This document shows, one piece after another, positions 17,923-25,588 of a DNA stretch of 30,522 bases (positions are counted from its first letter, which is position 1; each line of letters opens with the position of its first letter). The DNA comes from Bacteroidia bacterium (lineage in GTDB: Bacteria > Bacteroidota > Bacteroidia > Bacteroidales > Azobacteroidaceae). The notes beneath the pieces were generated by a model. That model had not been told where the DNA came from. It did not search any database and worked only from the letters and a program-made list of their open reading frames with translations. The position numbers were made by a program, and so were the translations under genes. Location of the stretch: assembly GCA_025999935.1 (NCBI GenBank), contig BNXY01000034.1, positions 1 through 30,522 on the forward strand, in the 5' to 3' direction.

Positions 17923-20082
17923 TTATAAGTTTTTTAATTGATTTAATTTTTTATTGTGACTTAGCGTAATAAATACGCCGAGGAAAAAGAAGCGTTTGTC
18001 GGGATTGGTAATTGCTTGCCTGATTCCCGGTTGCGCTTGCGAATACCGGTAACCGTAAATATTTTCAGCGCCTAAGATATTCTGACAACCCGCATTGATG
18101 ATAATCCAGTTTACCGGAAGATAAGACCACGAAAAATCAAAACGATTCCGGAATGGCGTTACGCCCAATTGTTCGTAAGGCGATGATTCGCTGTAATACG
18201 GTGCGCCGGAAGTGATGTTGTAACTGGCGCTCAACAAGGATTTAAAAGGTGTCAGGAAATATTTCAGACTGGCATTGAAAGCATGCGGCACCACATAATC
18301 CGGACTGACTTTTCCAAGGAAAGCGCCGTATTGCTTTTTCGTATGGTTGTAAGAATAAGTCAACCAATATTCTACGCGCTTGAAATCGCTTTTCCAGAAA
18401 ATATCTGCGCCCCAAGCCGTTCCGTCGCCGTGATTGGATAAATTTTCCGGCTGGAGCGTTCCTGTTTCCCAGGTCAATACCTTATTGTACTTTTTACAAT
18501 AAGTATCTAATTGAAACTTACTGCTTTGTTTTACATAACTGTAAGAAAACGTCGCTTTATCGACGGAAGTAAAATCCACGCGATTGTCCCATTTCAGGTA
18601 TTCTGTTGCGGGCAATTGGAAATATTGTCCGGCTGAAACCGAAACGATATTTTCGGGATTCAAGGCGTAACCGAGGTAGAGGCGCGGAGCCAAGTTGAAA
18701 CGTTTGAGATAGTTGGAATATTCGCCGCGCAGACCGATATTGGCCGTCAGTTGGTTGGTTAGAATCAGTTTGGTGTCGTTGTAAAGGCTCATCAGGCGAT
18801 TATTCATTTCGAGCGACAATTCGTCTGGACCGGCAGTGTATGTTTCGCTGAACGGATTGTTTATCCATTCGATACCGGAACGATTCGTCACTTTGCCATT
18901 TGAATATTGCAGGTTGAGTTTGCTGTGATTCCAAACGCTTTGCTTCTCATCTTTCAACTGCATTTGTGTAGCTGTAAAATTTTCAGCTACGATATTACTT
19001 GCCAGCGAAAGGCTCCATTTCGCATCCAAAGCATGATACAGATTGACCTGCGCATACAGATAATCCTGATTCAAACCATTGGTAATACGCAGATTATCTA
19101 TATTATCATAAGTATATTCCATTCCGGCTTTACTGAGATTGGCTTGCATGGTCATTTTTGTTTTAGGGCTAAATTCTTTGGTCAGGAAAAAATCGGCGGT
19201 CAACTGATTGTAATACTTATTCCACTCGTAAGACCGGGGAATCAACCGGCTGTAAGGGCCGATATTTGTATAATTCAGGCTTGTCCGGTAAGCATACGAA
19301 GGTTTCCGGTCGATGTGAGTCAATGCGGCATAAACCGACGACACCGCAATATCGGTTTTCGGTTCAATACTCGCCCGGTCGAGCGTATTCAGGTTGACAA
19401 TGCCCGATAGCGCCTGACCAAATTCGGCATTGTAACCGCCCGATTGCAACACCACGCCATCGAACAAATCCGAAGAAGCCGAAAAGCGGTTACGGACTAA
19501 CGTATTGTTTGCCGATAGATTATAAGGATTGGCCACCATCAAATCGTTGATATACACTTGCGATTCATCGGAACTTCCGCCTTGAATAATCAGCCGTCCG
19601 TCGTTGTCGTTGGTTTGTACGCCGGGTAAAATTCCCCGCATTCCCGCCAACATATCGGCCATCGCCGCCGGATTGGTAATAATATCCATGGTTGACATCT
19701 TGATGGTTTGCGCCGAATAGTCGGTAAATTTTCCGTATTTCGGATGGGAAACCACCACATTTTGAATAGTATATACACTATCCAAAAGAATTACCCTAAC
19801 TTGTCGCTGTCCCTTGTTGATGGCCACTTTTTTCTTTTTATAACCAAAAGCTTCCAATTGAATCGTCCGGTCGGTCAACGTATCGGGATAAACGAACGAA
19901 AAATTTCCGTCATTGTCCGAAAAGGTTTGAAGAAAACCGGAACCCAAGTTGATTGAAACGCTCGGAACCGGCGCTTGTGTCTTGTCCACAATTTGGCCGG
20001 ACAAGCTCGTTTGGGCTTTCAAATTTACATTCAAGCAGGCAAAAGCAAAAATTAACAAGTATTTGTAATTTGAAGTTTTCAT
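17923..20082 (-). CDS. TonB-dependent receptor with carboxypeptidase-like N-terminal domain
   Basis: The 719-residue product has a signal peptide (YLLIFAFACLNVNLKAQ), a carboxypeptidase-regulatory-like domain (LSGQIVDKTQAPVPSVSINL), a plug (LPGVQTNDNDGRLIIQGGSS, then SGGYNAEFGQALSGIVNL) and a beta barrel to the end (RFFFLGVFITL plus a short Lys/Leu-rich tail). It is shorter than SusC, has no STN domain, and no SusD follows, so it is more like a metal or small-ligand receptor; the ligand cannot be read from the sequence. A 23-bp block identical to the cassette B operator region lies 13 bp upstream of its start codon. Confidence 0.92.
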   Translation of the reverse strand: MKTSNYKYLLIFAFACLNVNLKAQTSLSGQIVDKTQAPVPSVSINLGSGFLQTFSDNDGNFSFVYPDTLTDRTIQLEAFGYKKKKVAINKGQRQVRVILLDSVYTIQNVVVSHPKYGKFTDYSAQTIKMSTMDIITNPAAMADMLAGMRGILPGVQTNDNDGRLIIQGGSSDESQVYINDLMVANPYNLSANNTLVRNRFSASSDLFDGVVLQSGGYNAEFGQALSGIVNLNTLDRASIEPKTDIAVSSVYAALTHIDRKPSYAYRTSLNYTNIGPYSRLIPRSYEWNKYYNQLTADFFLTKEFSPKTKMTMQANLSKAGMEYTYDNIDNLRITNGLNQDYLYAQVNLYHALDAKWSLSLASNIVAENFTATQMQLKDEKQSVWNHSKLNLQYSNGKVTNRSGIEWINNPFSETYTAGPDELSLEMNNRLMSLYNDTKLILTNQLTANIGLRGEYSNYLKRFNLAPRLYLGYALNPENIVSVSAGQYFQLPATEYLKWDNRVDFTSVDKATFSYSYVKQSSKFQLDTYCKKYNKVLTWETGTLQPENLSNHGDGTAWGADIFWKSDFKRVEYWLTYSYNHTKKQYGAFLGKVSPDYVVPHAFNASLKYFLTPFKSLLSASYNITSGAPYYSESSPYEQLGVTPFRNRFDFSWSYLPVNWIIINAGCQNILGAENIYGYRYSQAQPGIRQAITNPDKRFFFLGVFITLSHNKKLNQLKNL

Positions 20083-20095
20083 TTTTTTTATTATT

Positions 20096-20118
20096 ATAAA
20101 GTAGTTTATTTTATAAAC
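20096..20118 (-). promoter_or_regulatory. Operator in front of the TonB receptor gene (GTTTAT-N3-ATAAAC)
   Basis: The 23-bp block is identical to 21126-21148 and contains the perfect inverted repeat GTTTATTTTATAAAC at 20104-20118. The flanking -33 and -7 sequences here are far from consensus, so this promoter may need activation or be weak. Confidence 0.65.
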
Positions 20119-20177
20119 TTTATTAGTAAAAAATTATCCACAACCCACTTTATATAGGGGATTTAGTGGTGTTGTAT

Positions 20178-20459
20178 TTATTTAATATAAGTTTGCAGTA
20201 CCCTCACATATTCATCGAATGCACGCACTCCTTGAACTGTAATTTTGCAAATGGTGCAGGGAATTTTCCCCTTGTATGTTTTAAGTACGGAAATATAACC
20301 GGCTTCACTTAATTTATCAATTTGTACACTCAGGTTGCCGGAAGAGGCGCCTGTTTGTTCTTTCAAATAAACAAAATCGGCTTCTTCTACGCTGATTAGC
20401 AACGACATAATTGCCAAACGCAACTGGGAATGTAATAATGGATCTAATTCTTTAAACAT
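20178..20459 (-). CDS. Winged-helix transcriptional regulator (HTH_34 type), cassette B
   Basis: The 93-residue protein starts MFKELDPLLHSQLRLAIMSL, then shows VYLKEQTGASSGNLSVQIDK (recognition helix), a wing (TYKGKIPCTICKITVQGVRA) and a final dimer helix. It aligns by eye with the cassette A regulator along its whole length. Its ATG overlaps the end of the membrane-protein gene by 8 bases, which implies tight coupling. The likely operator is GTTTAT-N3-ATAAAC at its own promoter and at the TonB receptor gene. Whether it represses or activates is unknown; the site between -33 and -7 favours repression. Confidence 0.88.
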   Translation of the reverse strand: MFKELDPLLHSQLRLAIMSLLISVEEADFVYLKEQTGASSGNLSVQIDKLSEAGYISVLKTYKGKIPCTICKITVQGVRAFDEYVRVLQTYIK

Positions 20460-21090
20460 GCGCTTCTGCTTTTTTATTCAATTTAATTCCCGGTATCACA
20501 TATCCGATAACCATACATACTGCTAAAATAAACATTTGTATAACAACGCCTTTGGTAAATAAAATGAGTGCGCATATACATGCTACCGAACCTATCCATG
20601 AGCTAATCGCCCCATAGAAAAAAGGTTTGAAGCGACATGCTTTGGCTGTTATAAATTCGGAAACTCCCATAAACAGCAAGAGAATCGGATTAATCAAATA
20701 AAAATAGTAATAAACATGGGTAGAATAAGATAATGCGAAGATAAGAAATATAAAGAGATAGGAGGCCACCATGAATCCATTCCATGTCGAATTAATAATA
20801 TGATCAATGTGCGTTTTCACTATCGCCTCCTGATCAATTTTGCGTTGCATCCATTTGGAAAAAAAGAGTCCGGGAATCATGATCAACCAAATCCAAAACG
20901 ATAAATTAGTCGCTTTTGAATGATAAGCCAATAGAAAAGCCAATGCAATGTTCAACAAAGCCGTAGCGGAAACTAAGCATCCCCAAAAAATCATGTAATT
21001 ACCACTGCCCTTTTTAATGTTGCTCTGTGCCTGTGCAATCATTTTCGTGATTACTTCCAAACTTTGTTGTTCCGTCAATTTTGTTTCCAT
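20452..21090 (-). CDS. Small multi-pass membrane protein, cassette B
   Basis: The 212-residue protein has a cytoplasmic N-terminal helix (SLEVITKMIAQAQSNIKKGS) followed by about six hydrophobic segments (MIFWGCLVSATALLNIALAF, LSFWIWLIMIPGLFF, ASYLFIFLIFALSYS, YYYFYLINPILLLFMGV, AISSWIGSVACICALILF, IQMFILAVCMVIGYVIPGI). It has no enzyme motif that I recognise. Its layout mirrors the cassette A partner, and both sit directly before a winged-helix gene. A likely role is to sense a membrane or envelope state and control the regulator; this is inference. Confidence 0.8.
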   Translation of the reverse strand: METKLTEQQSLEVITKMIAQAQSNIKKGSGNYMIFWGCLVSATALLNIALAFLLAYHSKATNLSFWIWLIMIPGLFFSKWMQRKIDQEAIVKTHIDHIINSTWNGFMVASYLFIFLIFALSYSTHVYYYFYLINPILLLFMGVSEFITAKACRFKPFFYGAISSWIGSVACICALILFTKGVVIQMFILAVCMVIGYVIPGIKLNKKAEAHV

Positions 21091-21119
21091 AAATTTTTAT
21101 TTAATAATTAAATTACGTT

Positions 21120-21152
21120 GCAAAGATAAAGTAGTTTATTTTATAAACCAAA
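21120..21152 (-). promoter_or_regulatory. Promoter and operator of cassette B
   Basis: On the minus strand TTTG (21152-21149) and TATCTTTGC (21128-21120) are 20 bp apart, an ideal Bacteroidetes promoter. The perfect inverted repeat GTTTATTTTATAAAC at 21134-21148 fills the spacer. Confidence 0.78.
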
Positions 21153-21203
21153 TAAAAACAAATTATTTTTAGTTAATAATTGTTAATGAGCAGCCAAACG
21201 CTC

Positions 21204-21407
21204 TTACTCTAAGCAATCAAAAACATATTTTTCATCGTATTCTACTTGAAATGCTTCAAATATAGCCAAGTATTCTTCCCTGAAGATTTTCTTTTTATGA
21301 TGATTGTATTGGTTGGCAATATAAACTATCGGTTTTATATTTACTAATAGATGTACATGATCCGGATTACAATAAAAGAATAAGCGACTGCCTGTTTTTG
21401 ACGGCAA
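21204..21407 (-). pseudogene. Remnant of an IS200-like / REP-associated Y1 transposase
   Basis: The readable part contains the HUH motif in NPDHVHLLVNI and then the C-terminal pattern YNHHKKKIFREEYLAIFEAF, followed by VEYDEKYVFDCLE. These two blocks usually lie tens of residues apart, with the catalytic Tyr helix near the second. Here about 60 residues between them and the whole N-terminus are missing. The 3' side (21408-21460) has a weak GC-richer imperfect hairpin (AAGCC...GGGGCTT). It is a dead transposase fragment. Confidence 0.7.
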
Positions 21408-21551
21408 ATATCATTCGCCGGCTCTAAAAGCCTTCTTTAGGGGCTTGGAGGTAAAAACTTTAGCCTGTTGTCAAAAATACTCGTTTCTGAAAATGCAAAA
21501 ACCAACAACGAATCACAACAATTTCTGGTATAAATCTCATTATTTTTTCTA

Positions 21552-21608
21552 TTTTATGAAAAATAATATTTGAATTTGTTTTTTTATGAAAAAATATATT
21601 TATATTTG
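21552..21608 (+). promoter_or_regulatory. Fimbrial operon promoter region with a 30-bp-period imperfect direct repeat
   Basis: TTTTATGAAAAATAATATTT at 21552-21571 recurs in near-identical form (TTTTATGAAAAAATATATTT) at 21582-21601. The second copy runs into TATATTTG at 21601-21608, a perfect TAnnTTTG, with TTTG at 21575-21578, 22 bp upstream. The start codon at 21647 is 38 bp further on. The rest of 21408-21551 shows no gene. Confidence 0.5.
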
Positions 21609-21962
21609 TGCCGAATTTGACAATGTTCATTTTAACACACACGATTATGAGTTCGAAAAATTACTGCACAGTATTTTTAACTGCGGTGAAACAGATATTT
21701 AAAAATACCTGTTCACAAGGAAAGTACTTTAAAGGGGGCTTGTTCAAGCCTGTCCTGACAATGCTTTTTACTTGCTTACTTTTTCTCCCGTTTACTGCGA
21801 AATCGCAGGATACCGGTTTGGTATTCGGCTCCAAAGTTTTTTTCTTCCAGACCGACAGCGTACAGTTGAAGCGCGATTTTAAAACCAACCGGCAGGTTTT
21901 CGACGCGCTGGATTTCCTGCTGAACATGCCGGAAGTCTATAATCACATCGACAGCATATTAG

Positions 21963-23161
21963 TGTTATGTTAATCACTAAATGTCGGATATAAACGCTTT
22001 AGTTTTATGCGAGCATCCTTAGCCGTGAATTGCCAATTGATTTTTGCATTTTTGTTATTTCTATGCATTTGCCAGGCCAACACTTCTTCTTGCATTTGGT
22101 CCATTGTTGCAATATGTCTGTTCAAACATTGCGCATTGAGCACATGTAGTTCTATCTCTGCCATATTCAGCCAACTGCCATGTTTGGGTGTAAAAACAAA
22201 CTCAAATCTGTCAATCAATCGTTTGGCTTCTTCGGGCAGAAATGCCTCATAAAAAGCACCAATTGTATGAGTGCCAAAATTATCCATCACCAATGTAATA
22301 CGTTTGGCTTGAGGATACATTTCATCGGCGATTCGTTTGATAAATTTTGCCCAATCTACTTTGGTTTTACAGTTCGTAACCTCTACTAACCGTTTCCCTT
22401 TCAGCGGCTCATTTGCCATAAAAATATTAGCCACACCATGGCGAATATATTCGTAATCCACACGTGCGTCCTTGCCCGGTTTCATAGATTCTTCCTTCAC
22501 CGTTTCTATTAATTGCTCCGGAGATTCGTCCATGCAAACAACAGGGAAATCTTCAGTATATGGTCGTTTGTAAACGTCCAAAACCTGTTCCATGTGGGCT
22601 ACAAATTCTGCGTTTTGTTCGGGTGGAATTACCCAGCCAGCTACTTTCCAAGGCTTAAGTTCGTTTTTTTTAATACGTTGCCAATCGAAACGTATGAAAT
22701 TGAGTCAATATACTGTAATTCAACCATTTTATCTGCCAGCATTCGCAAAGACCATTTGGCAAAACCTTTCGGTGGCTCACTACAGGCTATCGAAATTATT
22801 TTTGCCTCCATATCTCCGTCTATCTTTTTTTCATAGATACGACTGCCTTTATCGCGTTCCAAAGCGGCAGACATTCCCTTTTCTACCAACTTTTTCTTGA
22901 TGCGATCGATGGTGCGCATATTGATTTTTAACACTTCACAAATGCGTTCATTGGTCATTTTTCCCAAACTAAATCCTCCTTCATCTACATTGAGCAAAAC
23001 ATATGCTGCTCGGTAGGTTTGTGTACTGTGAAAACCCTTGCTCACGATTTTTTGAAGTTCCAAAACCTCTTCTTTTGTCAATTTTATCCGATACTTTACC
23101 ATAACTCGTTTTTGGCTGCAAAGGTACAAAAAATATACGGCTTATCAAAATTAACTGAACA
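21963..23161. mobile_element. IS630-family insertion sequence, about 1.2 kb, complete
   Basis: The ends are inverted: the left end reads TGTTATGTTAAT, and the complement of the right end reads TGTTCAGTTAAT, 10 of 12 matching. The flanks carry TTAG at 21959-21962 and at 23162-23165. This may be a 4-bp duplication or the TA duplication usual for IS630/Tc1 elements with chance matches either side. The single transposase is on the minus strand. Confidence 0.9.
21970..23102 (-). CDS. IS630 transposase made by -1 frameshifting
   Basis: The first reading frame starts at 23102 (MVKYRIKLTKEEVLELQKIV) and stops at 22641 after 153 residues. It holds the N-terminal helix-turn-helix DNA-binding region (ICEVLKINMRTIDRIKKKLV). 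The second frame carries the DDE nuclease: CMDESPEQLIE (first Asp), ITLVMDNFGTHTIGAF (second Asp) and WLNMAEIELHVLNAQ (Glu). The frames meet at eight A residues on the minus strand (22664-22671). Slipping back one base there gives LKKNELKPWKVAGWVIPPEQ, the expected family sequence, for a fused product of 377 residues. Everything needed for transposition appears present. Confidence 0.9.
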
Positions 23162-23566
23162 TTAGTTATCGGCGCGGCTTCGCCCATTGGTAGGGCGGAG
23201 CACAACCGGAGCCTGTCGATTGCCCGCGCCAAAGCAATGGAAGTATATATTATGTGGAAACATCCCGGTTTTGACCGCAGCCGCATCGACGAAAAAGCGG
23301 CGGGCATCGACTGGGAAGGTTTTCAATACATGGTCTCGGAAGACGACCGTGTGCCGGACAAGGGAAAAATCCTTTTCCTGCTGGGCCGGACTCGTAATGA
23401 AGACCTGCTGCTGCAGGAGCTGCGTCGCCTGCCCCCTGCAACGCAAAAATATCTCAAAGCAAACATTTTTAGCCGGCTGCAATATGTGAGCGTTCGCTTT
23501 TTGATGGACGACGGCAGCTATATTCCTTCGGTGGAAGGCAGTCCGCTGGGGGATTTTCTTAAAAAT

Positions 23567-23593
23567 AAGGACTTTAAGGACTTTAAAGACTTT
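23567..23593 (+). repeat. Three 9-bp coding units in the DUF3575 gene (KDF-KDF-KDF)
   Basis: The units are AAGGACTTT, AAGGACTTT and AAAGACTTT, read as Lys-Asp-Phe in the linker between the OmpA-like and DUF3575 halves. The same period and phase occur in ftsK and proS. Confidence 0.8.
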
Positions 23594-24226
23594 AAGGAAA
23601 ATAAAGATGCGGTTACCGTCAATAATATGGTTACTGTCAACAATACGGTGGTTTTGCGCGATACGGTAGTTGTGGTCGATACCCTCGTTCAGGTTTTTCC
23701 GGTAAATAGACCGGCGCGGGTGTTTGCCGTGAGTTCCAATCTGTTGTACGATGCCGCTTTGCTTCCCAACCTTTCGCTGGAGCTTGCCTTTAACCGGCAG
23801 TCCCTGTTGCTGCAGGGCGCGTGGACGTGGATGGATACCCGCTCGCCCAATTATTGGAGTTACCGTATTCAGATGCTCTGGCTGGAAAACCGCTACTGGT
23901 GGGGCGACCGCCCGCAGGCCCTGACCGGATTTTTCACCGGCGTTTACGGCGCGGTGGGCACTTACGATGTTCGTTTGTTTCCCAAAGGGGGAGAACCCTT
24001 GGGATTTCTCAGCAATCTCAGCTATTCTCTGGGCTTTACCGGCGGTTATTCCTTGCCGCTGTCCCGCCGGTGGAATCTGAATTTCAACCTGGGAGTCGGC
24101 TATTTGGGCGGGGAATACAACGAGTATAATCACAGTTCGTGCGCCGACTGTTACCCCAAGCGGAGTACCAAGCAGCGCAGATATATCGGGCCTACACAGG
24201 CCGCAGTATCAATTGTTTATCTGATT

Positions 24227-24356
24227 AGTGACAAGTGACAAGAGACAAAAGAATAAAATGATGAAATACATTATCCATACATATCACCCCACCCCCAGCC
24301 CTTCCCCGTCAAGGGATACAGGGGTGAAGTGCACTCGTCACTTATCACTCGTCACT
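24227..24356. repeat. Repeat block with inverted ends across the DUF3575/DUF5119 junction
   Basis: AGTGACAAGTGACAAG at 24227-24242 and the complement of 24341-24356 match at 14 of 16 positions. Between them, CACCCC (24285-24290) pairs with GGGGTG (24321-24326), and CCCTT (24299-24303) pairs with AAGGG (24311-24315). The block supplies the stop codon of the upstream gene and part of the signal-peptide coding region of the downstream gene. Confidence 0.55.
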
Positions 24357-25376
24357 CTCCACTTCCTCGCGGTGTTGCTGCTCTGCTCCTGCGAAAACCG
24401 GGAGCTGAGCGCCGACGATCCCTGTGATGATTTGGCAGCCATTGAGGTCGTTATCCATTGGGACGGCATCGACCCTGCCGACAAGCCCCGGCAGGGGATG
24501 GTCGCTCACCTGTTTGCCCAAAACGGCCTGCAACGCTATGAGCGCGCCGACCTTCCCGTGGACGGCGGAAGGATGAATATACCGAGAAACATTCCCTATA
24601 TCCCGCTCTGTTACGATTATTATGGCAACGACTATATTCATTTCCGCAACGAAAACAATTTGGATTTGTTTGAGGCTTACAGCGCACCTGCTACCGGTTT
24701 GTATAATTCTTACGGGCCAAACAGCGCATCAGTCCGGGCGGCGAACGGCGAAGCGGAGGAAAAGACTGTCGCAGAGCCTTATCCCTATAACTTCTTTACG
24801 GTGCGCAATGAGGAACTTTTCACCGTCCTGCCTGTTTCCGGACAGACGCAATACCTGCATTTTTATCCGCAGAACGTACTCCGGGAGTTTACTTTTTTGA
24901 TTCGGGATGTGGAAGGTGTAGCGAATATAAGCAGCGCATCCGGCGCTATTTCGGGCATGTCTTCGACCTACCGGATGTGCGACGGCGTGAAGGGTGTCGA
25001 ACCTGCTACCGTGCTGTTCGGCAACCGGCAGGGACGGGTAACTTGGGCGGGCGATTCCATTACGGGTGCATTCTGCACTTTTGGCCCTGCCGATATCAAG
25101 CACCTTCGCAACCGGCTTACCGTTGGGGTTATTTCCGTTGCGCGGGGATATTATTTTGGTACCTGGGAAGAAACGGTGCGCGAGCAGATAGCGGGTGCGC
25201 TGGGCGAACACGGGACTTGGGAAGAACAGTTGGCTTGGCGGCTTCAAAACGAAGGATACGATATTGTGCTTCAAAATGACGGGCGGCTGGTAATTCCCGA
25301 CGAACCTGGCGACGGCACCTTTATCGTGGACGTAGGGGATTACGACAATGTGGTGGTGCCGCTGCCGCTAAGGTAG
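24258..25376 (+). CDS. DUF5119 family fimbrial lipoprotein
   Basis: From the ATG at 24258 (MMKYIIHTYHP) the protein has about 372 residues and a lipobox, FLAVLLLCSCENRE. About 28 residues before the hydrophobic core (PTPSPSPSRDTGVKCTRHLS) are encoded by repeat-like DNA and make the leader abnormally long and polar. The mature part matches DUF5119 by pattern (AAIEVVIHWDGIDPADKPRQ, MVAHLFAQNG, then a C-terminal FIVDVGDYDNVVVPLPLR). DUF5119 genes are regular partners in fimbrillin operons, and their products are taken to be outer-membrane accessory or anchor proteins. The stop codon TAG is the start of a 28-bp palindrome. Base composition is GC-rich relative to the window. Confidence 0.85.
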   Translation: MMKYIIHTYHPTPSPSPSRDTGVKCTRHLSLVTLHFLAVLLLCSCENRELSADDPCDDLAAIEVVIHWDGIDPADKPRQGMVAHLFAQNGLQRYERADLPVDGGRMNIPRNIPYIPLCYDYYGNDYIHFRNENNLDLFEAYSAPATGLYNSYGPNSASVRAANGEAEEKTVAEPYPYNFFTVRNEELFTVLPVSGQTQYLHFYPQNVLREFTFLIRDVEGVANISSASGAISGMSSTYRMCDGVKGVEPATVLFGNRQGRVTWAGDSITGAFCTFGPADIKHLRNRLTVGVISVARGYYFGTWEETVREQIAGALGEHGTWEEQLAWRLQNEGYDIVLQNDGRLVIPDEPGDGTFIVDVGDYDNVVVPLPLR

Positions 25377-25400
25377 GGGCAAGGCGCGCCTTGCCCCTAC
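25373..25400. repeat. 28-bp perfect palindrome
   Basis: GTAGGGGCAAGGCG is followed by its exact reverse complement. The TAG at 25374-25376 is the DUF5119 stop codon. It looks like a dispersed repeat, with possible hairpin function as a transcript-end or attenuation signal. Confidence 0.85.
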
Positions 25401-25417
25401 AATCCGTCAATCATGGG

Positions 25418-25465
25418 ATTGCGGGTCAAGCCCGCAATGACAGATTTTATAATGACAGATTTTAT
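25418..25465. repeat. Second hairpin repeat and a 15-bp tandem duplication
   Basis: ATTGCGGG (25418-25425) pairs with CCCGCAAT (25431-25438) around the loop TCAAG. The unit AATGACAGATTTTAT then occurs twice in direct tandem (25436-25450 and 25451-25465), the first copy overlapping the hairpin arm. Confidence 0.8.
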
Positions 25466-25471
25466 TTGGAC

Positions 25472-25481
25472 TATATTTTGC
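25472..25481 (+). promoter_or_regulatory. Possible promoter of the fimbrillin gene
   Basis: TATATTTTGC resembles the TAnnTTTGC -7 box with one extra T. It would leave an AT-rich leader of about 100 nt (to 25588). The gap 25377-25588 otherwise holds only the repeats listed. Confidence 0.35.
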
Positions 25482-25588
25482 AAAATTAGTAATAGAGAGT
25501 TTTTATGTATTATTTTTTTAATTTTTAATTTAGTTTTTTTACAAAAGTGAGTTTTTAAGGTATTTATTAAAATTTAATTTTTACAGAA

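Larger units (their letters stand above)
21647..24238 (+). pseudogene. DUF3575 fimbrial-assembly-type protein gene split by an IS630-family element
   Basis: The 5' part (21647-21962) encodes a long signal region (LFKPVLTMLFTCLLFLPFTA, then KSQD) and FQTDSVQLKRDF...EVYNHIDSI. The 3' part resumes at 23165 and reads VIGAASPIGRAEHNRSLSIA, then MEVYIMWKHPGFD. Removing the element and one TTAG copy gives ATA TTA GTT ATC, restoring one frame of 462 residues. The N-terminal half resembles an OmpA-like fold. The C-terminal half is the DUF3575 barrel-like domain (RPARVFAVSSNLLYDAALLP, WWGDRPQALTGFFTGVYGA). Such proteins sit at the head of Bacteroidetes fimbrial operons and are thought to help assembly or anchoring. 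The gene is otherwise lesion-free, so the insertion looks recent. Its stop codon lies in a short repeat. Confidence 0.9.

Noticed and set aside
23162..24133. Long open frame on the minus strand (323 codons) opposite the DUF3575 gene
   Set aside because: The plus strand carries the DUF3575 domain and restores in frame with the 5' half; the minus-strand frame is a GC-rich shadow.
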